Shown one piece after another: positions 1 through 10,996 of a DNA stretch of 64,000 bases. The notes under the pieces were generated by a model. The model was not told where the DNA came from. It saw only the letters and a program-made list of their open reading frames with translations, and did not search any database. The position numbers and the translations under genes were made by a program. Numbering within the stretch: position 1 is the stretch's first letter; the number at the start of each line of letters is the position of its first letter. Origin of the DNA: Dactylonectria macrodidyma (lineage: Eukaryota > Ascomycota > Sordariomycetes > Hypocreales > Nectriaceae); NCBI GenBank assembly GCA_020744425.1, contig JAGMUV010000005.1, positions 2,170,001 through 2,234,000 of the forward strand, read 5' to 3'.

Positions 1-39
1 CGCGAGGAAGAGGAGCGACGATGCGATGGAGAGACGCAT
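1..39 (-). CDS. 5' end of a secreted or membrane protein (truncated by window edge)
   Basis: Reading leftwards from an ATG at 39, the 13 codons left in the window spell MRLSIASSLLFLA: one basic residue followed by a hydrophobic run, as at the start of a signal peptide. Everything downstream lies outside the window, so no function can be given. The roughly 1.1 kb to its right up to the NAT gene would hold its promoter. The call rests only on the signal-peptide-like composition; a chance ATG is possible. Confidence 0.4.
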   Translation of the reverse strand, partial: MRLSIASSLLFLA

Positions 40-538
40 GGTGGGCGGGTTGCGGGTAGTGGGAATGTCGATGGGCGAGGCTGGAGTAAGATGGACAGCT
101 TGGAGAGACCAGATAGTTCTCCAGATACGGTAGCTCTTTGGAGGTTACGTGGTGGCAGGTGGAGCAACGCCATTGGTCGAAGCTGTCTGAACTGGGTGGG
201 GCCGAAACGGAATACGTACTCCTGACGCACGCTCTGGCAATACTTCTAGGGTAACTCGATTTGTCTTGGTACAATGAACGACAGGGGTAATGTTCACTCT
301 TGAGATGGTGAATCACTATTGATTCGAAATGCATTCATAATAGTGGAGGCTTGCTGGCAAGACACTGTTCGTGCTTTCCAATCCATTTAACTTGATATCT
401 CTGTTTATTCGTAAGTTGCGTAACCAGCTAAAAATCTGGATCATGTCTGTAAATCTATGCTGCCTTCATCAGAAAGCCTCTTGAGTTCTGTAAGTTGACC
501 TGGTTCTTCATCTCTCAATTTGCGTCGTTCTAGTCAAT
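40..538. other. Intergenic: promoter of the left-edge gene and 3' flank of the NAT gene
   Basis: No reading frame with coding character. It should contain the promoter of the leftward truncated gene and the 3' untranslated region of the NAT gene, which is transcribed toward it. No repeat or RNA gene was recognised. Confidence 0.5.
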
Positions 539-1570
539 TCATGCTGATGCTTGAATCTCTTTCGTATGGCCCTTGATGGTCTGAATCTCCTCTTCTGTTA
601 GCTCAATGCCAAACCACTTCTTCAGCGCCTGCACTCGCTCATCCTCCGTCTTGCACTCCTGCACCACCATTGTCTTGCCGCCGGGATTCTCCTTGATGAC
701 GTGGTCCACCAGCATCCGCTTGCCGTACACGTCCTGACCACCCGGGATGGCCGGGTTCGGGCGGCTCAGGAACTTGACGACGAGCACCGTCCACGTCTGA
801 AAGCTGCGGGGGCTCGTACTCGTGTAATGGTTGCAGACGTCGAAATCAGCCGGGAGCCACTCGACGGCATGGCTGAAGGCGTAGTAGCTCGCCCACGGCT
901 GGCCCGGGGCGTTGCGGCATTGGTAGATCCACAGCCGGCGGCCGGGCGTCAGCTCCGTCTGGCCCGGGATGAAGTCCCGAATCAGTCGGGCGTCCTGCGT
1001 TCCCATGTTGCGCCACTCGGTGCCCTCCTCTAGGGCCATCGGCTGCGTGGGGCCGTCGCCGCCGAAGCTGACGTCGAGCACCCACCGCGAGTTGTCGGCC
1101 AACGTAACAATGTTGACAATGTGAACCCTAAACAATGTTAACATGGAATTTCCATCTTGGGGTTCTTATCATGAATATGGAGAAAAAGAAGGGACTGACC
1201 AGCCGGGATACCCCCCATGAGGGACGCCGTCTTTGCGTGCCCGCACCCGGACGCCGACGGGATACACTTGGAAGCCCAACGCGCGCAACATGTGAGTCAG
1301 CAAAATACTATTCTCCATGCAATAGCCGCCTCGCCCACGGCCATTGTCAATGATTTTACAGTAAATCTCTTGGGGGTCAAGCGTGACGCTCCGGTGGTCT
1401 GAGTAGTGCAGCAACAGGTTCTCGTAGGGGACTTCAGTGATCATGTGCTTGTGAATGGCGGAGAGGAAAGCATGGTCTAGGATGGGCTCGTTCCCGATGT
1501 AATACTCAGATGGTATCTTGAGGTGAGAAAGGAACTTGGCCACCTGGGCCTCGGAGTAGATGTGAGCCAT
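539..1570 (-). CDS. Arylamine N-acetyltransferase (NAT family)
   Basis: Exons 1570-1200 and 1127-539, joined by a 72-nt intron (GTCAGT...TTTAG), give 319 aa, normal for the family. The start is the ATG at 1570 (MAHIYSEAQV); an upstream in-frame ATG would add about 37 residues not expected in this family. The catalytic triad of cysteine-histidine-aspartate NATs is visible: Cys84 in RGGYCMEN, His126 in WVHIVNIV (rebuilt exactly by the splice) and Asp142 in WVLDVSFGGDG. NATs move an acyl group from acetyl-CoA, or malonyl-CoA in some fungi, to aromatic amines or hydrazines through a cysteine thioester in the cytosol. In Fusarium such enzymes detoxify plant benzoxazolinone breakdown products; whether this copy does so cannot be told from sequence. 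No signal peptide is seen. Confidence 0.93.
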
Positions 1571-2406
1571 GGTGTTTGTTAAAAGTGAAGTCGTATCTTG
1601 TGTGTTTCGTGTAGTCGAGGCTGGAAAGATACAGATCAGATCAACACCAGCGAAACCGTTCAACTTCGAGACAGACGACACCCCAATTGAAAGCAGAACA
1701 AATAATACGAGAAAGAAATATCCGAGTCAAGAGCCGAAACCGCGACGTCAGGTCATCCTAATCTAGAGTCCGTGGTATGTCCCGCAAGGCCGCAAGGGCC
1801 CCATGAAGGAAGACCCGCCCCGGCCGCCGTGTCAGAGAAAAAGGCGGTCCTCGACTCCTTGTAATCGCAAAAGGCGGGTTGAACAAACTGCGCCCTCTGG
1901 CTATCCAGTCGTTGGAGGGCGGCGGCAGCGTCGCCAGCCAATCAGCGGAATTCTGGCGTTTACTTCGGGAGCGTGCGTATTGTTCGGCCTCCCGCTCGGC
2001 GCTGTCTAGTCTGGCCGTTCATGTCTAGTGACGTCTTAGCTCGCTCTCGGGACCCCGAAATAAATGCCTCTCCGGGCACTTTCCATGACGGCTGGTCGCG
2101 GGGTATCCAATGGTGCTCATGGTTGGTCTTGGAGATGGCTAGAGGCGGAAGATCCTGCGTGGCATCGAAAGCCACAAGGCAAACTTCAAAATCCACGTGG
2201 ATGCTTGTGGGTGTTTTTGACAACACCGAAAACTGAATGTTGTCCCTCAAAGATTTCGCGGTAAGAACAATACTTCAACTCCCACTCGTACAACTATTCT
2301 TCAGGTTAACCAACCCGCTGATGCATGTGACTTTCTATCTGCGCAAATGCCAATTGTCCCTTAAACGCCAAGCACCCATGAATTATTCGCCTCTGCCATT
2401 TCCCAG
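1571..2406. other. Intergenic: NAT promoter and glutaminyl cyclase 3' flank
   Basis: Short frames on both strands show no domain or conserved pattern. The stretch lies between two leftward genes, so it should contain the NAT promoter and the 3' end of the upstream cyclase transcript. Nothing else was recognised. Confidence 0.5.
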
Positions 2407-3586
2407 TCATAACTCTGTCCGTTGGCTCTCCGTCTTCACCGTCACACTCCTCTTAACGTTGCTCTTCGACAGCTTTGGCATCTGATCTTGGATCTCCATC
2501 CACTCCACTGCGAATGCCGTCGTGATCTTGGCCCAATCGCGGGATGTGGCAAGATCCAGGTGCTCGCCGTCGTCCTCCATCTTGTGCCACACTTTGGGAA
2601 ATGGTGAAGGGATAATGTGCAAGATGTCGACGCCGCGCTCCATGAACGGCCTGTGATCGTCATCTACGAAGCTTCGCCCGAAGCGGTTGGCCGCCTTGTC
2701 CGATTCGGGTAGGAACGGATTCGCCGGCTTCGCCTCGAGGACGCCCAGCTTTCGCATGCGCTGCTCGATCTTGGCCATAGCTTTGTAGGCCCAGTGAGTT
2801 GTCAGAAAGTATGAGGGTACCCTAGGGTCCGCGGTTCCGAGAAGGTCTAGGAGTAGGAAGAGACTGATGGAGTCGAGGGGCGTCCGGTAAGTGGACATAG
2901 ACCCGTGGAATTGAGTTTCCCAGTCTTCAGCGAGGGCCCTATGTGTTGTTAGTTGATATTCTCCCTTCGTATTTCTGACCATTATCATACCTCGCCCCGT
3001 ATAGGGAATCGGTATCCGTCCAATGGGCGAAGGCTTCCTCGCCATCTAGGAAGATGATTTGAATCCCTTTGGGCTCATCTAGCCCGTCATCAGCTTCCCA
3101 CTTGGCCTTGAGCGCTTGTTCAATGCTCCTCGCCACATGCATAAGCATGGCGCATGGCGCCGCACTGTCGGTTGCGCCGATGAAGCCCTCGGGCTCGTAT
3201 TTGCTGTCATAGTGTGCGACGAGGGTCAGGCGGCCAACATCGCCCGTGTTCGCTCCCGGAGGGTCGCGGCGGAAGATGAGGTTGGAGAAAGGCACGTCCT
3301 TGTCGCCAGTTACAGGGGTCTTGGACGTCGTATTCTGCCACTCCATGGTCCACTCGGGTAGGTTGTCGCGGAAGAAGTCGACAAAGTGTTGCTGGGCGAT
3401 CCTCGAGCCCTCGGTGCCGGCGACGCGGGGGATCAGGATCGGGGCGAGCAGTTTGCCCTTGGTGATGTCGAAGTCGTCGCCCGGCGAAGGGATGTTGCGC
3501 AGGTCATCGTCGGACAGTGTCATGGGCCGCGCAGCCGGGACGAGGAGGAGGGTGAGGATGGAGACGAGGACAGCGAATCGAGGCAT
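2407..3586 (-). CDS. Secreted glutaminyl-peptide cyclotransferase (M28-type zinc fold)
   Basis: Exons 3586-2991 and 2938-2407 with a 52-nt intron encode 375 aa. The start at 3586 (MPRFAVLVSILTLLL) gives a clear signal peptide; an in-frame ATG 36 nt upstream would bury it. The enzyme converts N-terminal glutamine of peptides to pyroglutamate. The single-zinc site of animal-type glutaminyl cyclases is recognisable: Asp140 in GATDSAAP, Glu184 after the probable catalytic Glu183 in FLDGEEAF, and His294 in DDDHRPF. Asp230 in FLLLDLLG matches the catalytic aspartate region. Likely sites of action are the secretory pathway or outside the cell, on secreted proteins that start with Gln. M28 aminopeptidases share the fold, but the DGEEAF and DDDHRPF pattern favours the cyclase. 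Confidence 0.9.
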
Positions 3587-4608
3587 CCTGGGCGAGTTTC
3601 TGTGGGCTATCACTGGGAACAAATTGACATTATCGTGAGTGCGGCGCTAGCTCATTCCGTCTGCCGCTGCAGACAGAAATACGGAGAGCGTTAAGAGGAA
3701 GCTAGAAGATAGAAGACAGAAAGCAAGCGATATACAAATTGGTGTTGTTGAGAGTGACAGGTTTCGAATGAAGCGGAGCGCGAACTGTAGTCAAGTAAAT
3801 GCGACGGACGCCGTGGCCTCTTTCCAATCATCGTTAGAAGCCCCCAAGCCCCCCCTTGTGTCCTCCCCCCCCTCGATCCAGTTAATTAGCGGCTGGCTTA
3901 GCTGACTACTGGAACGTCGGGGCTCCTGCACGCTAGAAGATAACGGTATGCTAGTGGTTGCAACCTCCACAAATCCGGGGGCCTTCAGGGGTTCCAGGCA
4001 CCACGGCCGAGAACCTTAAAACGGGTATCATGTCATGTCGCGGTTAATGATGTGCATTTTAGCCAGCTTTCCTGATCATCTTTTCGACACTTTTTTCGGT
4101 GATGCTTGAAGATTTGTCTGTTCACATAGTATTATGTGCGAAAAAAGAAAATACTTGTATTGATGTGAGCGAAGTTTTTGAATGGAGGAACCAAGAATGT
4201 ACGTTTGCTTGGGCTTGGTCGACAACCATTAGTTAACGCCACTGATGATGAAATCGAACTATTCTCGTCAGCTCCTTGCAGGTAAATATAGAAAATAACA
4301 ACCAAGCTCGTTAATGAGGAGGCATTTCAGCTCATGGCCAACTGAAAATAGGCACCGAAAGTGGTGTGATTGACCGAACTTTTTTTTTACGCGTGAGTAG
4401 TGCTTGAGTAGACAAAACCTGCTTAAAGCAGCCAATGAGTCGACTACCTATCTCAAGTCAACGCCACAATCTCACTTTGAGACGATGATCTTCCCTATTT
4501 CCATCAGAACCTCTTCCTAATGTTCCATCCAAAACCAGAGCCAATCACCACGTGCTGTTTCCATTGCTAGCGTTACGTCATGTATATCCTTAATCATGAT
4601 GCAGCGGC

Positions 4609-4672
4609 CTTAACGCCGAAGCCTTCAACGCCGAACACCTCCAATATTAGGATGGGCATTTGTCGGCGTTAG
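4609..4672. repeat. Direct and inverted repeats of TAACGCCGA upstream of the SDR gene
   Basis: TAACGCCGA occurs at about 4611-4619 and a near copy, CAACGCCGA, at about 4626-4634. The exact inverted copy TCGGCGTTA lies at about 4663-4671. The spaced, oppositely oriented CGG triplets resemble binding sites of dimeric Zn2Cys6 regulators. They sit 290-350 bp upstream of the SDR start. A regulatory role is inferred only. Confidence 0.35.
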
Positions 4673-4830
4673 GAAAGAGGAACACTTCTATCCAATAGCC
4701 CTTCTACCCGATGTTGGATTTCAAGATATTGGTGTTCGTTTGTTTCGGGGTTCGGAGATGTTTTACTCGGATTCGGAGCTTGCAAGCTGCAATAATCTCG
4801 GTGGTGTGAGTGCTTTCATGTGGCATCGGT

Positions 4831-4840
4831 GTATAAGTAA
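4831..4840 (+). promoter_or_regulatory. TATA-like element of the SDR gene
   Basis: GTATAAGTAA lies 119-128 nt before the SDR start codon, a plausible distance for a fungal core promoter. Only the motif and its position support the call. Confidence 0.3.
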
Positions 4841-4958
4841 CGCTTCGTTCATAATACACATGGCACTTTCTCAGAAGAAGGCTTTACTCCCATAAGCATT
4901 ATACTACAGATTGACCATCTACTCTCGAAGCGTCAGTTAATTTTCACACCACTGCATT

Positions 4959-5883
4959 ATGGCTTCTCAAACACCCGTCTGGTTCATCACCGGTGCCAGC
5001 AGCGGCTTTGGTCAGAGCATCGCCTCTGAAGCCCTCTGTCGCGGTCACCACGTCGTTGCCACGGTGCGTCGCTCTTCATCTCTTACCGCTCTCGCTGAGG
5101 CTGGCGCAGAGGTCCTCAGTCTCGATGTCACCGCCCCGGAGTCCGTCATCGAGGCAACACTAAAGCAGGCGCACGACTTCAAAGGTCGTTTGGACTACAT
5201 TGTCAACGCTGCGGGATATGTCCTCGAAGGAGCCTGCGAGGAAGCATCGTAAGTCTTGCTGTGCTTCATACGATGTGCGGCACGTAGTTAATACCACGAA
5301 CAGTGAAAAGGAAGTCTTCGATCAATTCAACACCAACGTCCTCGGCTCAATCAAGGTCACCCGCGCGGCGATCTTATACCTCCGGGCCCAGCGTTCCGGG
5401 GTCATCGCCAACTTCGGCTCTCTTGCGAGCTGGAACGGCCTGCCCGCGACGGGCTTCTACAATGCATCCAAATGGGCCATCAGCGGTTTTACCGAGTCCA
5501 TCGCGGCGGAGCTGGCCCCTTTCGGCATCACCGCGACCTGCATCGAGCCGGGCATGTTCCGCACGGGGTTCCTCAACGCCGGACGGCGCGTCAGCACCGA
5601 GCTCCGCTTGCGGGATGTGTACGGCTCTACGGGGGCGGAGGAGACCCGGGCTGTCCTAGACAAGAACGACAATAAGCAACTGGGAGACGTTGAGAAGGGG
5701 GCGCGGGTCACGGTTGATGTGTTGACAGGGACAGGCGTGGGAAAGGGAAGGGAAATCCCCTTGAGATTAGTTTTGGGCTCAGACTGTTTAACCGTCATCA
5801 GGGGAAAGTGTGAGAGCACCCTGGAGTTGCTGAAGGAATGGGAGGATATCGCAATCTCGACAGATCATGACGATGTGAAGTGA
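4959..5883 (+). CDS. Classical short-chain dehydrogenase/reductase
   Basis: Exons 4959-5248 and 5304-5883 flank a 55-nt intron and give 289 aa. The Rossmann cofactor motif TGASSGFG is at residues 11-18, NAAG at 83-86, a serine at 136, and the active-site pair Tyr149/Lys153 in YNASK. Classical SDRs use NAD(H) or NADP(H) to oxidise or reduce alcohols and ketones. The arginine-rich stretch after the second strand (TVRRSSS) suggests NADPH preference; this is inference. The substrate cannot be read from the sequence, and no polyketide, terpene or peptide synthase lies nearby. The protein has no signal peptide or membrane span, so it is probably cytosolic. Confidence 0.9.
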
Positions 5884-6911
5884 GGCTCAAGAAAGCAGCT
5901 ACAAAGAGTACATTTCTAGGCCAAAAGTCTCCTTACACTCCCACGCTTATAGTGGGTATGAATTAGTCACCTTTTTATATGTAGGGAATTGTATTTAGAG
6001 TATTCAAGGCATAGCAAATTATGTAGTATCATTTGATATATATCATTTTATAGGCTATTGAGTATCTACACATGAGGTGTCGAAGGGAGGGTTACCAGCT
6101 CGGTACTCGGACTTTTCGAAAACAACGCTGAACCATGTGCGAGTCTTAAGGCACCTATGAGACGCACGACGACTTTGAATTCGTGTATGTGAATGGGTAG
6201 AAAGAGGGCATAAGACAAGGGGTAGTTGACACATGTCAAGTCAACTAAGACGACCACAATTTTTTTTGTTTTCAGCTAAGTAGGGCAAATACATCATTTT
6301 TGTATTAGACCCTTTCACGAGTGAAAAATAGCTTCATTCACAAGGTTACTATCCGATTCTCTATGTAACTGGCAGTACTATTTTTCAACAGCAGAAGCAC
6401 GTTGCTTGTATGCGTGTCTCAAACACAACACAACGCCACTTACACATCCCAGTACCGTCATAACTGTGAACCGCTCCGAAGATTCTGGCCTTTAAGTCTA
6501 CCCTATGTATAAAATGGGTCCCATGACTGGGAAAGCCAGGTAGTATCCAAAATATATAGGGTTCATCAATGCTTCCACCAATGCATCATGCTCGTTCAAC
6601 TCTACGTATTACAATCAATATGTCGTTATCCCCATCATCGGGTCGCCGTATTATACGCGTGTCTCGGCGCCAAAAGAATGCGAAATTAAATGGAAAACCC
6701 AACGCCCGTCATGCTTTTGCCTCCGCCTCTGATGCAGATCCCTTCTATCGGTAGCCGCCTCCCAGGTCTAAAACTGAGATGCCCCGATTCTATAGATCGA
6801 GGGCCAAAGAAGCCCGTCCTTTGCCGTTTCTATTCGTCTGCTCATCCATGATTCCTATGTGGGATGATGTCATCCAATGACATGGCGGGAAGGAAGTGTT
6901 TCATCCTATGC
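5884..6911. other. Intergenic between convergent SDR and CDP-alcohol phosphotransferase genes
   Basis: Both flanking genes end toward this stretch, so it should contain two 3' untranslated regions. It is AT-rich, with T- and A-runs, and no frame looks coding. No RNA gene or mobile element was recognised. Confidence 0.5.
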
Positions 6912-8452
6912 TTAATGAAGCTTCGTGGCGTCGCGAGCAAGCTTGTTGGCAACCTGCTTCTCCTTGGGAATGGTGAGGGCGTTGATGCCAAGGTACTCGC
7001 AAATGCTGCCCACGACAAGGAAGGCCCAGCGGAAGTAGACGACCAAGGCAAAGAAGAAGTACGCCCACAGGTAGTTTAGTTCAAACTGGGCGGTAACTTG
7101 AGAGAAACCGAATCGGGGCAAGTTGCCGATGATGGCGCCGCCGACGAGAGGCCAGAGCATGACTGTCCAGTACGGGAAAGGCTGGTGTGTCAAGTGGGCG
7201 AGGATCATCTTGGTAGTCATTCGGCCAAAGACGAACGACAATGTCAAACAAAGAAGCATGAGGTGGTTCTGCTCCATGAGCGTGCTGTAAGGAGAGAATA
7301 CCCACAGGCCAATGGAAATGGTGTACACCGCCATGGGGGTCCATTCGAGGAAGACAGGCAGGACAGGGAGGCCATTCTTGCGACGCGCTTGGATGACGTT
7401 GTAGACGCAGAAGGGGATCTGGGTGAAGACAAGCGAGCCGACGATGAGGCTGATCCAGATGTCTCGGAAAGTGGTTTCGCCAAGAAGGTGGGCTAAGCTA
7501 GGCAGGTGCTCGCCCAGGAGGTGGTTCATGGGCTGGGTCCAAATACCAGGTCCATAAATGCCGGACATGATCATGACCGAGCAGGCAATGAGCAAGCCCT
7601 CGGTAGGGCCATTGATGACGCCCAGGTAGAGAGTGTGCGTGTGGTAGGTCTCCCAGGTCGAGAAGAACATGGGAAGGCAGGGGCACAGTGCGGTAAAGAC
7701 ACCGGCGTGAGTGGTTCCCAGGCCCATGGCGGCTGTCTCGAGCAAGCTGGCGAGGGTGCAGTTAAGCGAGTCGATACCGTGGTCGAAAAGTTCGCCGAGT
7801 CCGCTCGAGGTCCCTGTTCGACGGGCCTGCTTACCATCGACATTGTCCATGGTCTGGTACATGAACAGGCCGAAGGCGAAGCTGAAGTAGAGCCATGATG
7901 GTCCCTATAGCATTGGCGCTCCTGTTAGCGTTTTGCGCGCGCTCGTCGTTTCGGTGACGTCAACGTACCGGTCCAACTAGATCTGGCATGTAGATCTCGA
8001 GTAGGATGATGTTACCCAAGATGAAGAAGAACCCAAGGAGGGTGACCATGTTCGGGGCGAGCCATAGCGGCAGCAGCTCAACGAAGGCATTCCACTAGGT
8101 GAAGCTGGTTAGCTGGTGGAGGTCTCATGAGGGAGTCCTCGCGGCCGATGGAGAGCAGCGCCAGCTGAGAGACGATCTTGAGAGGAGAGTCAAGACGTAC
8201 GAAGGGTCCGAGGATGTATTTCGAGACGGGGGACAGGTCGACGCTGGAATATTTGTAGGTTTTCAGATGGGCGAGGGCATCGTCGGAGATGCACTCGGAA
8301 ACGGCACTCTCTGTGAATGCTTGTGGTTAGCCAGGCAATCCATCCCAGAGGATCATGGAGGCGGGCTTGAAGTCCAAGAGGAGTGTGTTGGAGGAGCTTG
8401 TAGGAGAAGTGGTGGTGTAACAACGGCATCACTTACTAGTATTGGGAGCCAT
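6912..8452 (-). CDS. EPT1: CDP-alcohol phosphotransferase (ethanolamine/cholinephosphotransferase)
   Basis: Four exons (8452-8437, 8310-8201, 8094-7969, 7904-6912) give 414 aa, matching the yeast Ept1/Cpt1 size. The first coding exon is only 16 nt. The diagnostic CDP-alcohol phosphotransferase motif, DG-x2-AR-x8-G-x3-D-x3-D, runs from Asp107 to Asp129 (starts DGKQARRTG, ends ELFDHGID). The remainder is strongly hydrophobic, with several membrane spans, as expected for an ER membrane enzyme. It transfers phosphoethanolamine or phosphocholine from the CDP-linked donor to diacylglycerol, the last step of the Kennedy pathway. The N-terminal block LKTYKYSSVDLSPVSKYIL also fits this family. Ethanolamine and choline specificity cannot be separated here, so the symbol is a best guess. 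Confidence 0.92.
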
Positions 8453-10252
8453 GTTCCTGCCACTCGGGTTGGACGAGGTTGGATTGAATAACGGTAGCGT
8501 TTCGCCTCCGGACATGGTGGGAGGGGAGGGGCCGGAGAGCGGAGGGGTCTGTGAAGGGAAAACGGGGACCCTTTAAAGGCGTCAGGGGAAGCGGGAACTT
8601 GGAAGCAGAAGCAGAAGCTACGCTGCAAGGCGTCTCGCGCTGCACTGTAACGGGATGACGGTGTGCGTCGCCGGGTGGGTTAGACACAACTGACACACAG
8701 GCTCACGCGCCTGGGCAGGGTAAAAAAGAGGAGCTTGTAGCTTCTTGCAGCAGCTTCAATCCTCTTCATGCAGCGGTCTCGATCTGTGACCTTGTTTTTT
8801 CTCTCGCGCTTGGGGGTGTTGGGTGGGATGCCAGGCCAAGATTTTGGGGTGAAGGGGGTAAAACTGGTTGAGATGAGCGACCTCTGGCACTGGTGTTTTG
8901 GGAAAGGCGGTGCGTCAACCCCCTGCAGCCGCGTGCGATCCGAACAAGCCGACCCACTGAAGACCGCGAGGCCACGGCTCCTTCAGGGGATCTACTAGGA
9001 CTGTAGTGCACCAGGACTCCATCGCACTGGGGTTGCTTATTACTAGAGGCCACTTTGGTTACGACTGCGATGCGAATATCAGAATTTTGAGCCAGTGACA
9101 CGTTTACATCGGGTCGAGTCCACTAACGAAAAAAAAAACTAGACAGTTACAGCACCCGGGGGGCGGTCAACAACCAAATTTAGCGTTCGCTAGCCACCAT
9201 TCACAGAACTTCCTCAGAGCCTCTAGAACCCCAGAAACGCCCACAATGCACGCAACCAATGCCGCTGAGGGAATAGGGACTCACCTGGCATGCATGCAAG
9301 ACAAGACATGTGCTGAAACTCAGCTCAACCGAAAAAGATCTACCAGCCAACTAATAATCTTATATTATCTATCAGGGTTGCAACGCAAGCCCCCGCTGCG
9401 TCTAGTGGTCACTTACATCGAATTATCCAGATTGATCAACACCCTCATCCCTGAGATCCCGCAGTCACAAGGGCCACGATGGCAATGGATGGTCGACGGC
9501 AAACCACACGTGAGCCATTCTTAGTACGGTGGCTGGTCCGCGTGGATCGATTGGACACGATTTGTTGGGGGCCGAGGATCATCTCGTGCATAATGGCATG
9601 TGCCTGCCTGCCAGTGCCTGTACGAAGTATCCACGGGCAGTATTCATGGGTCACCGCTATGGATTCAAAGGCGGTAGGCAACAGGGGGAGCTAAAATCAT
9701 CCGCCTACCTTACCTCTCTACCTTACTTTAGTTATTCCGACCCGAGCCTACGCCGACGAACATCTTGCAAGGCTGAATGACAAGGGCCCTAAGTTAAGGG
9801 TCAACAACTGATCTTAACTTGACTTCGCATGCACAAACAACACATATCAGGCACAATCGTCGAACATTAATCCAACATATGACAAGCATTGGTTGATTCC
9901 ACTCATTCCAAGCAAACCTCAACTCGGTATGACAATGCAAATTCGAGTGGTCCCACAAGGTAGAGTAGAGGTCTGTCTGCTGCCCTCCTTTTTCCTCTTT
10001 GTCATTCTGCCTCTTGTCCTCCAATCGCTCTTCCATCCATGCTGCCTTCCAGTAATATTAATAAGGGATACGGGAATCCCCATTGACGAATATCGAAAAC
10101 CATGCTTGAAAAAAAATAATGCCCAGCCACCAACACCAAGACGTCCAAGGCTCTTAACGAAGCATAAGACACGCAGAAAATGCAACCAAATCCACATGCG
10201 AGGTTATTCGCCCCTCGGCGCACAACCCAGAAAGCTTAGGCTGGATAGCAGC
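8453..10252. other. Intergenic: phosphotransferase promoter and 3' flank of the DUF7707-like gene
   Basis: Both neighbours are on the minus strand. The 8453-8760 part is probably promoter and leader of the phosphotransferase. The rest has only short, unconvincing frames on both strands and a poly-A run near 9129-9137. No RNA gene was recognised. Confidence 0.5.
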
Positions 10253-10996
10253 TTACAACAGGGCAAATCCAACAAACATGCTGCCCATGACTACAGCGAG
10301 ACCCCACTTGCGGCCAGCCTCGAGAGCGACGGCAGAGCCAGACTTGTCGGAGCTTGAGCTGGAGTCGGAGCTAGAGTCGGACGAATCGTCGTCAGAGTCG
10401 TCACCATCCACAACATCGGTGTAGATGGTGTCAGCGTCATCGGTGGCCGATGCGGTGGCCGAGACCTGGGTGCCGGTGGCAGTCGACGTCGAGTTAATCT
10501 TCTCGGGGTTCAAAGCACCGCAAGGATGGTCCTCACGGCACGAGGAGGCGCAAGCATTGTTGTTGCAAGCGTCAACACACTGGTTGCCCCATTCCTGGCA
10601 CACGAAGTAGGGGAGAGAAAGAGAGTACTCCGAGACGTTGGGCTGCTTGTTGTTGCTGCAAATGCAACCATAGGTGAGAGATTCCTACGAATTAATCGGT
10701 CAGATAATGCAGTACAATGACGACAGCGGGGGAGACATACAGGATCACATTCGTTGACCTTGGTGGTTCCGTCACCGAACTGCTGGCAGATGATGGGGCA
10801 AGTATACTTCTCGCTTGCACACCAGGACTCTGAATTTCGATCAGTCTCTTGATTCAAAACCAATCTATTCTTCAAGGGAAGGCAGCTCACGTCTCGTGGA
10901 CAGAGGTACGGAATCGGGATCGATCACATAGTCGGCATGGGCAACAGCGACGAAAGTGGCGGCAACGGCCAAGATTGTGGAGCGGATAGAAGGCAT
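10253..10996 (-). CDS. Small cysteine-rich GPI-anchored surface protein (DUF7707-like)
   Basis: Exons 10996-10891, 10829-10741 and 10684-10253 (introns of 61 and 56 nt) give 208 aa. The order is: signal peptide (MPSIRSTILAVAATFVAVAHA), a cysteine-rich core of about 100 residues with SWCASEKYTCPIICQQF and YGCICSNNK, an Asp/Ser-rich low-complexity stalk, and a C-terminal hydrophobic tail ending MFVGFALL with no basic residues after it. Signal peptide plus Ser-rich stalk plus such a tail is the usual layout of a GPI-anchored cell-wall or plasma-membrane protein. The core resembles the fungal family of unknown function DUF7707, recalled without a search. The molecular function is unknown. It should not be confused with CFEM proteins, whose eight-cysteine spacing differs. 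Confidence 0.85.

Larger units (their letters stand above)
3587..4958. other. Divergent promoter region between glutaminyl cyclase and SDR genes
   Basis: No coding frame. The region contains a C-rich run near 3846-3872 and a set of CGG-containing repeats at 4609-4672 (separate entry). The half next to the SDR gene is visibly AT-richer than the coding DNA. Confidence 0.55.
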
